DNA from: Shewanella ulleungensis
Lineage (GTDB): Bacteria > Pseudomonadota > Gammaproteobacteria > Enterobacterales > Shewanellaceae
Length of the DNA stretch: 64,000 nucleotides
Assembly (NCBI RefSeq): GCF_014648315.1
Contig: NZ_BMQW01000005.1
Location: forward strand, 248,001 to 312,000
Direction: 5' to 3'
The position numbers were made by a program, and so were the translations under genes. Below are positions 38,615 to 47,581 of the stretch, piece by piece; the first letter of the stretch is position 1; every line of letters starts with the position of its first letter. Below the pieces are notes generated by a model, which was not told the DNA's origin, ran no database searches, and saw only the letters and a list, made by a program, of their open reading frames with translations.

Positions 38615-41600
38615 TTATTGGCCAACTTCACGCCAGTAAATGATCCGATCATGGCCTCGATAACGACCAAAGAAAGCACTTGCTCTTGGGTCATACTGTA
38701 CTGTTGCGCTGGATTGATCCCAATTCCAATACCATTTGAGCCAATCATCAACTTGCAGCGGTGCAGTAACTTGTCCTCGATACGCATCAGAACCTGTGTT
38801 TTGCCACAATAACGTAAGTAAGCCATTATTGACTAAACTGCCACCATCACTGCGTATTACCGTTTGGCCAGTCGTTAATAACGGAGAGTAGACCTCTGAG
38901 CCATCGAGAGGATCGGTCACTTGAGTACAACTGTCATTAATATTGGTAATCCAGTCACTACCATTCCAATATTGGGCATACGTTGGCATACGCAAAATTT
39001 CATTTTCAGGGCCAAAAGTATTATCCATTACAACTCTGCCATGACGAAAATCTTGAGTCGACAATAATTTAGCATTGCAATTATTGCTGTCACTACAGAT
39101 CGCGTTAGTATCTGCTCGCATATCAGGCGAGGCAACAAATGACACATTGCCATCGTTATCGACAACCTGAACACCAATATCTAATTGACCAAAAGGCCCA
39201 TCAACACCAGGAGCAAGAGTACGACTCAGATTCGCTTGATACGTTATGCCAACACTCGCCTCACCTAAACTCCATGAACTCGCATCAATAGGTAAAGCAC
39301 TTAATCGGCTGCTCAACTCAACACCATCATTAGCATTTTCGGCAACCAAACTGGCACTTGCTTTGGCAAAGCTGCCTTGATAATTTTGAGTAGTATAAGT
39401 ACCTGTATTATGTGCGCTTAAAGTAAGTGTTAATCCAAAGGGCTGATCCATATAGGTAAAACTACCGCAACTTGGCAACACACTGGAGCTTGTAACCGTA
39501 AATCGGTCTGGCACAAATCGACCTATACTGGGTGATATTGCCAATGGGATGTCATAAAAACTAGAGCCTAAATAACTACTTGGAGGATTAGCCGTAAAGT
39601 TAAAAACCCCCACTTCACTGACCGATTGAGAAACAGTATTACTGTTTGTTGCTTCTGCCACCTGGTTATACTGTGATGACCCAACAGCTCCTAATACACC
39701 GCCCGAAGGTGCCACTAATTGGTGACTTAAGACTATATTATTGTGGGCATAATTAGGCGTATTGGTGTTATCGCAATAATTAGTATCAGAGTCAGACTGC
39801 CAAGCTTTACCTTGAATAATCAAATCAAACGATTCACCAGCCTTTTTGTATACATTACAGCTACTGTTACCCGCCGAGCATTGGGCGCTATCATCTTTAG
39901 GGGTAATGCATAACCCCACTGGGAAGCTCACAAATGAGTCGGAACCCAACATAACTAAACCAGCTTCATCGCCAGTACCGGTGTACTGAGCATCGAGTTG
40001 CATATTGCCTGCATCAGGGTAGTTAACATCAATATTGGCCTTGCCAGTGGCGTCAAAATTTAAGGTAATGCTGGTTGCTGCCGAGCTTTGTTTGCCCACA
40101 GTAGTACTGTTAACGGTTATTGATTGACCGTTAATTGGCGTAATGGGCTCCAGGTACGTGCTCCAAAAACTGACATCTTTACTTGTGTCTGCAAAGGTAG
40201 GTACACATTGAAGCGTATCATCTGACTTTTTCACAGCACTGATTGAAATATTACCCGTGGGTTTGTTTGCTAGCTTGTCTGGTACATCAAAAATAAAACC
40301 ACTGTCGGCAAAGACTAAATCACAGTTTGCAGCCGTTGCTGAGCCGCCATTAATACGGCAAAGGGTTTCACTAAACGCTTTCGTACTTGGGGTTGAACCT
40401 GTCACATCAAGTGTCACTGTACCGGCTGTATTACTACGTAACTGTAAATCTGACTTTTCACCACCGCTAAACGTAACGGAATTGCCCCCCACCCAGCCGC
40501 CGCCACCCGTAACGGTTGCAGGGCTTAGGGTCGCGGTAACACTGTCATTAACCGTCTCTGTACAATCTGCATTAGCACAAGCTTTTATCGATAACGTTTT
40601 TGGCGTACACGTTAGTCCTGTACCTGAATACGAATACTCAAAATGATCAATTTGCACACCGATGGGGCTAGATTTCAATGCACATATTTCAACATTATCA
40701 ATTTCATGAATATTCGTTGCTCCGCCTGTAGACCCAGTTAAAGACAATAAAAAACTTTCAGGTAAAGCGGCTTGGCTAGTAAAAGACGCAGCATCAAATT
40801 CTGAAATAAGTTCAACAAATCCACTGCCGCTATCGCGTTCAACTTTGACTAACGATTGACTGGCAATTTGTGAGTCAACAGTGATCCGATATCGATGCGC
40901 TGGAGTGACATTATTTTTATCGATAGTTGGCGATAAGCAGTCGCCACTCGTATTGGTAGTGCCATTTGAACAAGTACCGCGTAAATAAGGATAACCAGAT
41001 GTACCTGAGCCAGATCCTCTAATAGCAACCGATTGTTTACGACGCCCAGGGCCACCAGAGCCACCTTCTCTTGAAAAATTACCGTATTCGTCAATACCAA
41101 AACCTAACCAACCACCCGCAAAACCATTTTCGTTTGAGCGAGCGCCATAACCTAAAGGTCCACCATAAGCGCCTGCTTGAGGGGTAATCGTGCTATCAGA
41201 CAACACAAAAGCAATACCATCTGCACCGGTGCCGTTATAAGCATAATGATCAAATTCGATGGTGACGAAATTGTCTGTTGCAGGGAAAAGGCGTTGGTAA
41301 GTTGACGAAGTGGCTTGACTCGTTACCGCTTGAGTCACTTGTAAACGATTACTCACAATGGATGGCGTAAAGCTGCCTCGACTAGTGGAAACAACCCAAT
41401 CATCCCCAAGATCTGTACGATCAAAATTATCCTTAAAACATTGGAATACCGGCTCAACGTTTTCAAAAGCAACAAAGCTGTAATTCTCCCAGCGATGTTT
41501 ACGGTCACTATCTTTATAAGTATCTTCATCAATAACCATGCTCACTGTGCTGTTTGTTAGCACGCATCGACGCAGCCAGCCACCATCACCACCTAAGCGA

Positions 41601-43207
41601 CTATTCTTACCTGCTACCAATGTGGGAATATCAGTAAAGCCTTTTAAAGGCGTGGTATAACTACATTGAGAAGTAATATCTTCGGTACCATTAGCAGTAA
41701 ATGTTTGCGCTTGGCCAAAATGAAAATTTGTATCAACACCATTCAATATCATGGTACCGCTAGCCGCGTTCAACGATAAATAGCCAATGGTTTCATTTTC
41801 AATTTGGTTGTTATTTAAAACTCCCGGCAGACATTGTTCATTATTTCTATCGTAAACTTCAGACGTATCTAACCCAAGTTGAATCCCTGTACTCGTAGTT
41901 TCTGATGTACTGGTAAACCAACAATTATTATTTTGAGTTTGTATTTGGTTTAGCACCACATTTTGAGTCGAAGGCAAAGTCACAGGTGTATAAGGATCAC
42001 TATTACCAAAGATGGCTTGATCATAATCAACCGAACCAGCAATTAATGTGATGTCGTCGGTTAAGTCATAGGTACCCGCTGTGACCGCAATCCAATGTAT
42101 TTCGGGCATTTCAACAGATTTAACATAACGGTTACTGGGTGAATCAGGCTCTTTTTGAGACCAAGTGAAACCTTGTGGCGTTACGCTCTCAAGGAATACC
42201 GATGCGGGGCCATCACTGTTATCATCTTCGATGGTCGGCATTAAGAAAATTAACGGAGTGACATCATCAGGAAAAGCACTGTCAAAAGTGATGCTATTTG
42301 CCGTCGATTTACCGTATTGAATATGGAATGCTGTCTCTGTTGGGGCAGTATCAGTTATTGAAGATGTCGTATTCATTTCAAGGTAACGTGATGAGACTCG
42401 TCCCTTAATAGCAGAGCTAGCGTTTAATTTTAACCTTTCATTACTGTAAATGTTTGCAGTGACATCAGAAGTGCCAGTCAAATCTATATTGTTATAGCCA
42501 ATTATTTTTAGATCGAACAAAGCCGCAGCATTAACGGTCGTGCTATTCAAATTAATATCGTTCTTAACAAAAATTCTTACATCACCGTTTAATACAACAT
42601 TAGAATTACTATTAAGGGTTAGAGATTCAATAAAGTAATCCCCTTCACTAAGTACTAATGTCGCACCACTACCTATCGCTATCGATTTAAAGCGATATTC
42701 AGAAAGGATTGACGACATTGTTAATGTGCAAGCTGAATATAAACTCACACTATCAAATTGACTATTTCCATCTTGCCCTAAAGTTAAACTATCACTTGCA
42801 TTACAGTACCCAATACTTCCCCCTCCCCCAGAACTAGCCTTAAATGCATTGTCTCCGGTTAAATCAAGACCAATTAAATCAATACCCGTTACTGTACAGG
42901 CACTATTTACACCTAATGAATCATTACAACTGTCACTTGGGACACTGGAGCTATTGATGGAACAAAATGATAAAATGCCACCGACGACACCGTTAATTTT
43001 GGCGCTGTTATAAAGCGCTAGTTGAGGAGCTGTAATACCAGTACAAGCTAAGGGATCTGGACTACCATATTGGTGATGACCTTGCGCAACATTGGCCCAA
43101 GTGACAGACTCATCGATAACCCCAAAGGCAAAAGTGTTACTTGCACATAATAATACACTCAAAGCAAACCAAGCTTTTTTTAGTCGTTTAATTCCCACGA
43201 GCTTCAA
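38615..43207 (-). CDS. mshQ: MSHA pilus protein MshQ, giant lectin-like protein
   Basis: MshQ is the last protein of the MSHA structural operon, probably exported and possibly at the pilus tip. The 1530-residue product has a signal peptide (ending about residue 27). A beta-helix-like segment follows at about 165-295, with repeated short strands such as LTLNSNSNVVLNGDVRIF. Next comes a conserved region around 295-400. An L-type-lectin/ConA-like domain lies at about 595-845 (NFVTIEFDHYAYNGTGADGIAFVL, then GYGARSNENGFAGGWLGFGID). The rest is the DUF6701 region, ending with GRYRGHDRIIYWREVGQ. Cysteines are frequent, consistent with disulfides. The start overlaps mshP by 20 bp. Lectin binding is inferred from fold pattern only. 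Confidence 0.88.
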   Translation of the reverse strand: MKLVGIKRLKKAWFALSVLLCASNTFAFGVIDESVTWANVAQGHHQYGSPDPLACTGITAPQLALYNSAKINGVVGGILSFCSINSSSVPSDSCNDSLGVNSACTVTGIDLIGLDLTGDNAFKASSGGGGSIGYCNASDSLTLGQDGNSQFDSVSLYSACTLTMSSILSEYRFKSIAIGSGATLVLSEGDYFIESLTLNSNSNVVLNGDVRIFVKNDINLNSTTVNAAALFDLKIIGYNNIDLTGTSDVTANIYSNERLKLNASSAIKGRVSSRYLEMNTTSSITDTAPTETAFHIQYGKSTANSITFDSAFPDDVTPLIFLMPTIEDDNSDGPASVFLESVTPQGFTWSQKEPDSPSNRYVKSVEMPEIHWIAVTAGTYDLTDDITLIAGSVDYDQAIFGNSDPYTPVTLPSTQNVVLNQIQTQNNNCWFTSTSETTSTGIQLGLDTSEVYDRNNEQCLPGVLNNNQIENETIGYLSLNAASGTMILNGVDTNFHFGQAQTFTANGTEDITSQCSYTTPLKGFTDIPTLVAGKNSRLGGDGGWLRRCVLTNSTVSMVIDEDTYKDSDRKHRWENYSFVAFENVEPVFQCFKDNFDRTDLGDDWVVSTSRGSFTPSIVSNRLQVTQAVTSQATSSTYQRLFPATDNFVTIEFDHYAYNGTGADGIAFVLSDSTITPQAGAYGGPLGYGARSNENGFAGGWLGFGIDEYGNFSREGGSGGPGRRKQSVAIRGSGSGTSGYPYLRGTCSNGTTNTSGDCLSPTIDKNNVTPAHRYRITVDSQIASQSLVKVERDSGSGFVELISEFDAASFTSQAALPESFLLSLTGSTGGATNIHEIDNVEICALKSSPIGVQIDHFEYSYSGTGLTCTPKTLSIKACANADCTETVNDSVTATLSPATVTGGGGWVGGNSVTFSGGEKSDLQLRSNTAGTVTLDVTGSTPSTKAFSETLCRINGGSATAANCDLVFADSGFIFDVPDKLANKPTGNISISAVKKSDDTLQCVPTFADTSKDVSFWSTYLEPITPINGQSITVNSTTVGKQSSAATSITLNFDATGKANIDVNYPDAGNMQLDAQYTGTGDEAGLVMLGSDSFVSFPVGLCITPKDDSAQCSAGNSSCNVYKKAGESFDLIIQGKAWQSDSDTNYCDNTNTPNYAHNNIVLSHQLVAPSGGVLGAVGSSQYNQVAEATNSNTVSQSVSEVGVFNFTANPPSSYLGSSFYDIPLAISPSIGRFVPDRFTVTSSSVLPSCGSFTYMDQPFGLTLTLSAHNTGTYTTQNYQGSFAKASASLVAENANDGVELSSRLSALPIDASSWSLGEASVGITYQANLSRTLAPGVDGPFGQLDIGVQVVDNDGNVSFVASPDMRADTNAICSDSNNCNAKLLSTQDFRHGRVVMDNTFGPENEILRMPTYAQYWNGSDWITNINDSCTQVTDPLDGSEVYSPLLTTGQTVIRSDGGSLVNNGLLTLLWQNTGSDAYRGQVTAPLQVDDWLKWYWNWDQSSATVQYDPRASAFFGRYRGHDRIIYWREVGQ

Positions 43208-43643
43208 CCTCCACTTGACGACTCACTCGTAAACACGTTGAGCTGCTCGAGTCTCCAGCACAATCACCGGTTTCGCATACCGCTACACTATTAATTCTAT
43301 ATTGAGTCACACCACTAGTGCTGGCAGCATTACAACTAATGCTAACTGTACAACTATGAAATCCAACCGCGTTATTGGGTGGCGACCAAGTTGAAGCCAC
43401 ATCGGTACACGTTGCTGCACTGCCACTGAGCGGAAATAACTGTGCTAAAGCGGCATCAGCACCACTGTTAGCACTAAACAATGCTCGCGTTCCCCACACT
43501 TCCATATTAACTGACTCGTCCGCATCACCAACAATACGAATTAAGCTCGCGGCAACCAGAAACATCACGGTTAACACAAAAATACCAATGATTAATGCGC
43601 TACCACGTTGAGAATGATGAGTTAACTTATGGTTAGGGAACAT
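43188..43643 (-). CDS. mshP: MSHA biogenesis protein MshP (PilX-like)
   Basis: MshP is a minor pilus-assembly protein resembling PilX. The 151-residue product begins with a short basic leader, then RGSALIIGIFVLTVMFLVAASLIRIVG, a pilin-like hydrophobic helix without the usual Gly-Phe-Thr cleavage sequence, followed by a small Cys-containing globular part (five or more Cys in the C-terminal half). It overlaps mshO by 11 bp at its start and mshQ by 20 bp at its end, so tight translational coupling is likely. Confidence 0.88.
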   Translation of the reverse strand: MFPNHKLTHHSQRGSALIIGIFVLTVMFLVAASLIRIVGDADESVNMEVWGTRALFSANSGADAALAQLFPLSGSAATCTDVASTWSPPNNAVGFHSCTVSISCNAASTSGVTQYRINSVAVCETGDCAGDSSSSTCLRVSRQVEVEARGN

Positions 43644-44460
43644 TCATCACCTGCACTTGATGTTGATATTGAAAAGTCTCACCATTAACCGCAAATAGAG
43701 GCTGCAAATGTACAATAGCATTAGTGACTAATGTCGCTGGGGTTAAAATAATGGCGGGGTTAACGGTTAAGTTATTGGTAACATTTTGCGCCATCAACAC
43801 ACCAGTCCCCATAACAGTCGGTGATGGTTGGCTCGATTGGTAACCATACTGTTGATAAAGGCGTAATTCCACATTGCCCGACGTAGAAACAAAACAATAA
43901 CTTAATGGGCTGTCCGCTGCATATAAACGCTTTAAGGGCGAGGCTTCAGTAAAGCGCACAGATTGCGTTAAAGTGATGGTTAATTGATCGCCTGCTACAT
44001 CGACGCTTTGTACTGTAAAGCGTTTTGCCGTTGCCCCTTGAGGATTGTAAATCTCAGCATTGGTTAGCGGGTAAATCAATACTGACTGACCAGCATTAAT
44101 TGCTCGTATACTGTTAATGGCTGTGAGGCTATTGCGCGCAGCTTCGGGTATAAAAGGTGCGTCAAGGTAAGAAGTACTGGCTGAAATGGGCAGTAATTCA
44201 ATACATTGATAACTGCCATCTGTGGCTGTGAGCACTCTGATACTGTTAGGCACTGCACGGCGAATGTCTCTGGTCATTCGTTCTATTCCAAAGCGGCTCT
44301 GACTCAACACCTGATCGACCGCGCTTGACTCAACAAAAATACGCGTACCAAAAATAACAAAGCCACTGACACCGACAATGACAATACCCAAAATCAAAAT
44401 GACAGTGACCATTTCAATTAAAGTAAAACCAGCCGTTTTCACATGTGAATTCAATTGCAT
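43633..44460 (-). CDS. mshO: MSHA minor pilin MshO (PilW-like)
   Basis: This is a minor pseudopilin of 275 residues, comparable to PilW. It has a type IV prepilin leader with cleavage at G-FTLIEMVTVILILGI (about residues 11-26), the conserved Glu5 of the mature N-terminus, and a large beta-rich C-terminal domain. The start ATG overlaps the stop of mshD by one base. Minor pilins of this class are thought to prime pilus assembly at the tip with MshP and MshQ. Confidence 0.92.
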   Translation of the reverse strand: MQLNSHVKTAGFTLIEMVTVILILGIVIVGVSGFVIFGTRIFVESSAVDQVLSQSRFGIERMTRDIRRAVPNSIRVLTATDGSYQCIELLPISASTSYLDAPFIPEAARNSLTAINSIRAINAGQSVLIYPLTNAEIYNPQGATAKRFTVQSVDVAGDQLTITLTQSVRFTEASPLKRLYAADSPLSYCFVSTSGNVELRLYQQYGYQSSQPSPTVMGTGVLMAQNVTNNLTVNPAIILTPATLVTNAIVHLQPLFAVNGETFQYQHQVQVMNVP

Positions 44461-44987
44461 CAGTAATTACTCCTTACCGCTTGGTAAGTAATCACTTCAT
44501 TGCTAGGTGTTGTAACATCTACTGTAATTAATTTTTCAGCTTGCGTTGTTGTATCAAGATAATTCACTGTGACAGACAACGTAAATCCTGGATAAGCGTC
44601 GGCATAGGTTTGGCTTGAATCGAGCATAATGCTCGATTCGCTCAATCCATGGTAATCATCCACATCATTAAATGCATCACGACTTTCACCATCATTGCCC
44701 ATTGTTGCAGAGCAAGCTACTCCTGTAGGTGAATTACAGGCTGGCACGCCGCCATTGGCATTTGTTTGTTGATCATAACGCTTGCCCCAAATCTCATTCA
44801 TGACCGAATGAGCAAGTTCAGCAGACTTTACCCGCTGCAGGGTAGCAGCAGCTCTGTCAGCTTGCGGATATAACATGCTGGTTAACATAACAATACCAAT
44901 TGCAATGACCATCATGCCAATAACCAATTCGATTAAGGTAAAACCCTTAATGCGCAGAGTTTGATGACGCTGAAGCTTATTGAGCAT
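44460..44987 (-). CDS. mshD: MSHA minor pilin MshD (PilV-like)
   Basis: This 175-residue minor pilin carries a basic prepilin leader, MLNKLQRHQTLRIKG, cleaved before FTLIELVIGMMVIAIGIVML. The mature domain contains a Cys pair (VPACNSPTGVACSA, near residues 83-91) likely forming a disulfide. It overlaps mshC by 11 bp and mshO by 1 bp. The assignment rests on prepilin signature and position in the standard mshBACDOPQ order. Confidence 0.92.
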   Translation of the reverse strand: MLNKLQRHQTLRIKGFTLIELVIGMMVIAIGIVMLTSMLYPQADRAAATLQRVKSAELAHSVMNEIWGKRYDQQTNANGGVPACNSPTGVACSATMGNDGESRDAFNDVDDYHGLSESSIMLDSSQTYADAYPGFTLSVTVNYLDTTTQAEKLITVDVTTPSNEVITYQAVRSNY

Positions 44988-45456
44988 AAATATACCCCTC
45001 TGACTCCACCGCGATTGCTAGGCTTTCATCCGCCACCGCATTAAAGCAATGACCAGAACATGCAGGAGAAATCATTCGCCCAAGGCTGTCAAAGGTAATC
45101 GAAAAGACTTGGCTCGCAGAACTGGCAAGTGCGATATAGGCACCTCCACTGAAAGTTTGCGGTTGCTCGGTGCGAAATGGGTTACTGCAGCTATTACCCA
45201 CTCTGTCATTAAAATAACGCAAAGTATAACCGCTTGCGCTCACGTCGAGTTGGTAACATTGATCGGTATTTTGAATCGCTTTTAACTGTACATATCTGAG
45301 CTCGCTAATAAACTCATTACGCAGGGTGTAAGCACTATAGGATGAAGCAGAAAATAGACGCGGTAACACCGCCACGGCAATAATACCAATCAATATAATG
45401 GTGGTGACTAATTCAACTAGGGTAAAGCCAAGTTGAACCTTGCGCTGCAGACTCAC
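44977..45456 (-). CDS. mshC: MSHA minor pilin MshC
   Basis: This minor pilin has mature N-terminus FTLVELVTTIILIGIIAV and four cysteines in its globular domain (in DQCYQ, NSCSN, PACSG and GHCFN), probably two disulfides. I chose the GTG at 45456, which gives a short basic leader, MSLQRKVQLG, typical of class III prepilins and preceded by GAGGG about 9 bases upstream. The ATG at 45489 or TTG at 45504 would give a leader with acidic residues and a hydrophobic stretch and has no ribosome site. The product is then 159 residues. It is separated from mshA by a strong terminator, so it may need read-through or its own promoter. Confidence 0.85.
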   Translation of the reverse strand: MSLQRKVQLGFTLVELVTTIILIGIIAVAVLPRLFSASSYSAYTLRNEFISELRYVQLKAIQNTDQCYQLDVSASGYTLRYFNDRVGNSCSNPFRTEQPQTFSGGAYIALASSASQVFSITFDSLGRMISPACSGHCFNAVADESLAIAVESEGYIYAQ

Positions 45457-45644
45457 GTAGATGATACCCTCTATTTCGCCACTAAACATTTTGACACTAG
45501 CCAAACTAAACCATAAGAGTGTCAGAGACTTATACTAGCCGATCCAGTATGGCAAAAACAGCCAATATTGTCTGCTTATTTGTGTATTGACTTGATAAGC
45601 TGTGGCTACAATGGTGGTTTTTTTAATTGATAAAAAACTCAAAA

Positions 45645-45667
45645 AAAAACCTGCCGAAGCAGGTTTT
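45645..45667 (-). terminator. Strong terminator directly after mshA
   Basis: Read leftward, AACCTGC-TTCG-GCAGGTT is a UUCG-capped hairpin followed by a run of nine T. It starts about 17 bases past the mshA stop codon. It should end most major-pilin transcripts before mshC. Confidence 0.9.
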
Positions 45668-45683
45668 ATTGTCTAGGTTTATA

Positions 45684-46175
45684 TTAGCAGTTACCAGGAT
45701 CTGATTCTGCTACATAAGTTGGAATTGTATTTGCGTCTGCAGCTTCTTCATAGACCAAAATACAAGTATCTGGGGCACCACGTTGGTAAATTGTAACTTC
45801 ACCATCTGTTGTGTCATCAATAATCCAATCATTAGTACCGGTATCAACATCAGCAAGAGCATCAAATGTAACATCTAATGCCTCTTCTAAATCACTTTGT
45901 TTTGCTTTCATGTAGCCATAAACAATGTTCAAATCTTCAGCACCAGAACCAATATCTAAAGTTTCTGTTGCATCACCCTCTTTGCCAGCCAAAGCAGCCT
46001 TAGAATAAACTAGGGTATTTGCACCTTGAATTGCCGCTTTCATGCCGCTTAAAGCTGACACACGTGCATCACCCTGTAAGTTAATAAACTTAGGCGCTGC
46101 AGTTACCGCTAAAATACCGAGGATAATGATCACAACCACTAATTCGATTAACGTAAAACCTTGTTGCTTTTGCAT
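45684..46175 (-). CDS. mshA: MSHA major pilin MshA
   Basis: MshA is the major structural subunit of the MSHA type IVa pilus, used for surface attachment and biofilm formation. The 163-residue prepilin has leader MQKQQG cleaved before [28 protein letters not shown], with Glu5 present. The globular domain is strongly acidic (many Asp/Glu in residues 60-135) and ends with a C-terminal cysteine; Cys at about 138 and the last residue can form the usual D-region disulfide. The gene is isolated by a terminator downstream and a palindrome upstream, consistent with a higher level than minor pilins. Confidence 0.95.
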   Translation of the reverse strand: MQKQQGFTLIELVVVIIILGILAVTAAPKFINLQGDARVSALSGMKAAIQGANTLVYSKAALAGKEGDATETLDIGSGAEDLNIVYGYMKAKQSDLEEALDVTFDALADVDTGTNDWIIDDTTDGEVTIYQRGAPDTCILVYEEAADANTIPTYVAESDPGNC

Positions 46176-46205
46176 ATAAAAATACCTCTATTAAAATAAA
46201 TCTCT

Positions 46206-46223
46206 ATCCATTCATGAATGGAT
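46206..46223. promoter_or_regulatory. Perfect 18-bp palindrome between mshB and mshA
   Basis: ATCCATTCATGAATGGAT is its own reverse complement and lies in the 70-bp gap between mshB and mshA, about 31 bases before the mshA start. It has no T-run, so it is more likely a protein-binding site or an RNA processing/stability hairpin than a terminator. Confidence 0.55.
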
Positions 46224-46245
46224 CAATCGACTTGGTGGTTAAAAA

Positions 46246-46851
46246 TTAGTTATTGCTAAAAGCAACAACTTGTCCAGTACCTGGGTTGTATGTTACGCCT
46301 TTGGCACCAGAAGTCGTTAAATCTGGTGTTGGTGAAGCCACACCACTTGTGTCATCTAAAGCTAATGATGCAACTTGATGATATACACATACATCAAGGT
46401 TGTTGACGGTTACGCCATCAATACTGGTTGATGAACCACCAGCGCCACCTTGCACACTCACGGTATAACGTACATCGCTTGCATCTTGATTAACAAATAC
46501 GTTTCTTGGTGCATTTTGTAATACCGAATCAAATACTTCTTGGCATCTCGCGTTTGTCATCGCTGTTGCGCTGGTGTTAGTTGTACCTGTCGGGAAACCA
46601 AAACGCGTATCTAATGATATGGTAGTGCCATCTAAAACAACGCTTGTGTTACGACGGCCATCAACTTCCCACTGTGCACGCACAAAACTCACTGCCGTGG
46701 CTAAACCGCCCGCCACACCATCAACACTGGCATCTTCGGCATCATCGGTAACATTTAAAAAGCGTGGAATTGCTGTCGCAGCTAATAAGCCTAAAATGAC
46801 AATCACAATAACCAACTCGATTAATGAAAAACCTTGTTGTTTTAATTTCAT
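46246..46851 (-). CDS. mshB: MSHA minor pilin MshB
   Basis: This 201-residue pilin-like protein carries leader MKLKQQG and mature start FSLIELVIVIVILGLLAATAIPRFLNV. It resembles MshA in its N-terminal 60 residues and has a longer beta-rich C-terminal domain with cysteines in NARCQEVF and LDVCVYH. A GAGG ribosome site precedes the ATG. There is a 109-bp gap upstream to mshF, the likely location of the structural-operon promoter, although I could not identify clear hexamers. Confidence 0.93.
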   Translation of the reverse strand: MKLKQQGFSLIELVIVIVILGLLAATAIPRFLNVTDDAEDASVDGVAGGLATAVSFVRAQWEVDGRRNTSVVLDGTTISLDTRFGFPTGTTNTSATAMTNARCQEVFDSVLQNAPRNVFVNQDASDVRYTVSVQGGAGGSSTSIDGVTVNNLDVCVYHQVASLALDDTSGVASPTPDLTTSGAKGVTYNPGTGQVVAFSNN

Positions 46852-46960
46852 ATTACCTCACTCTTTTAAATGTTCTTATTAATAGACAAAAATGCTAATA
46901 CGCCTATAACTTACATAATATTAGCAGCTTATTAAAATTTTAACGCCAGCGATAGCTTTT

Positions 46961-47548
46961 TTACTTTTCTGCCGATAAAAATATGACTCGCCCGCTTTGT
47001 AACTGATAACTTAAACTCGATTGATTAGGTGAAACGTAACGACACACCTTCTCTGTTTTTTGATACACAACGGTTAACGATAATTCAGTGGCGCTAGTCG
47101 CCAGCAATTGCTGCCAAAGTTGCTTACAGCCCTGGTCATCATAAGTGTCAACAATAGGCCAACCGTTAGGTGATAATTTAACCCAATTGTTTGTGCCTAT
47201 TAAATCCGCTTCAGTATAATCTAATTGTGCTGAAGCGCTTAACTGTCCATTTTTTGACGATTCCGTGCCAGCATTACCCTTAGTGTTGGTAAGCACATTT
47301 GGTGCCACATCATACCAAGACAATAACATTTTATCGGGTCTGCCCGACGTTAACCACTGGCTGCGTACCATAGCTAAGACATTCAAAAGCCGATTATGTT
47401 CAAATGCTAAACTCTGGCTGGTTAAATTTGGCGCAGTGTTAATATAACGCGCCCCCAATATCAACAATACAATCAGTAGCACTATGATGGCGACAATTTT
47501 ACCGTACACGCTAAGCAAATCATCATCGGCCTTTTGCTGACTTAACAT
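46961..47548 (-). CDS. mshF: MSHA biogenesis protein MshF
   Basis: This 195-residue protein has one N-terminal helix (about 17-38, IVAIIVLLIVLLILGARYI) and a globular part with two Cys (GCKQLW, KVCRYV), suggesting a periplasmic disulfide-bonded domain. It is placed by its position between mshG and mshB, where MshF lies in Vibrio and Shewanella. I chose ATG 47548 (TGGAT 7 bases upstream) rather than a TTG four codons earlier. Its exact role in MSHA assembly is not known. Confidence 0.85.
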   Translation of the reverse strand: MLSQQKADDDLLSVYGKIVAIIVLLIVLLILGARYINTAPNLTSQSLAFEHNRLLNVLAMVRSQWLTSGRPDKMLLSWYDVAPNVLTNTKGNAGTESSKNGQLSASAQLDYTEADLIGTNNWVKLSPNGWPIVDTYDDQGCKQLWQQLLATSATELSLTVVYQKTEKVCRYVSPNQSSLSYQLQSGRVIFLSAEK

Positions 47549-47581
47549 AGTGTTATCCAATCTAGTGTGAACATCGTGAGT

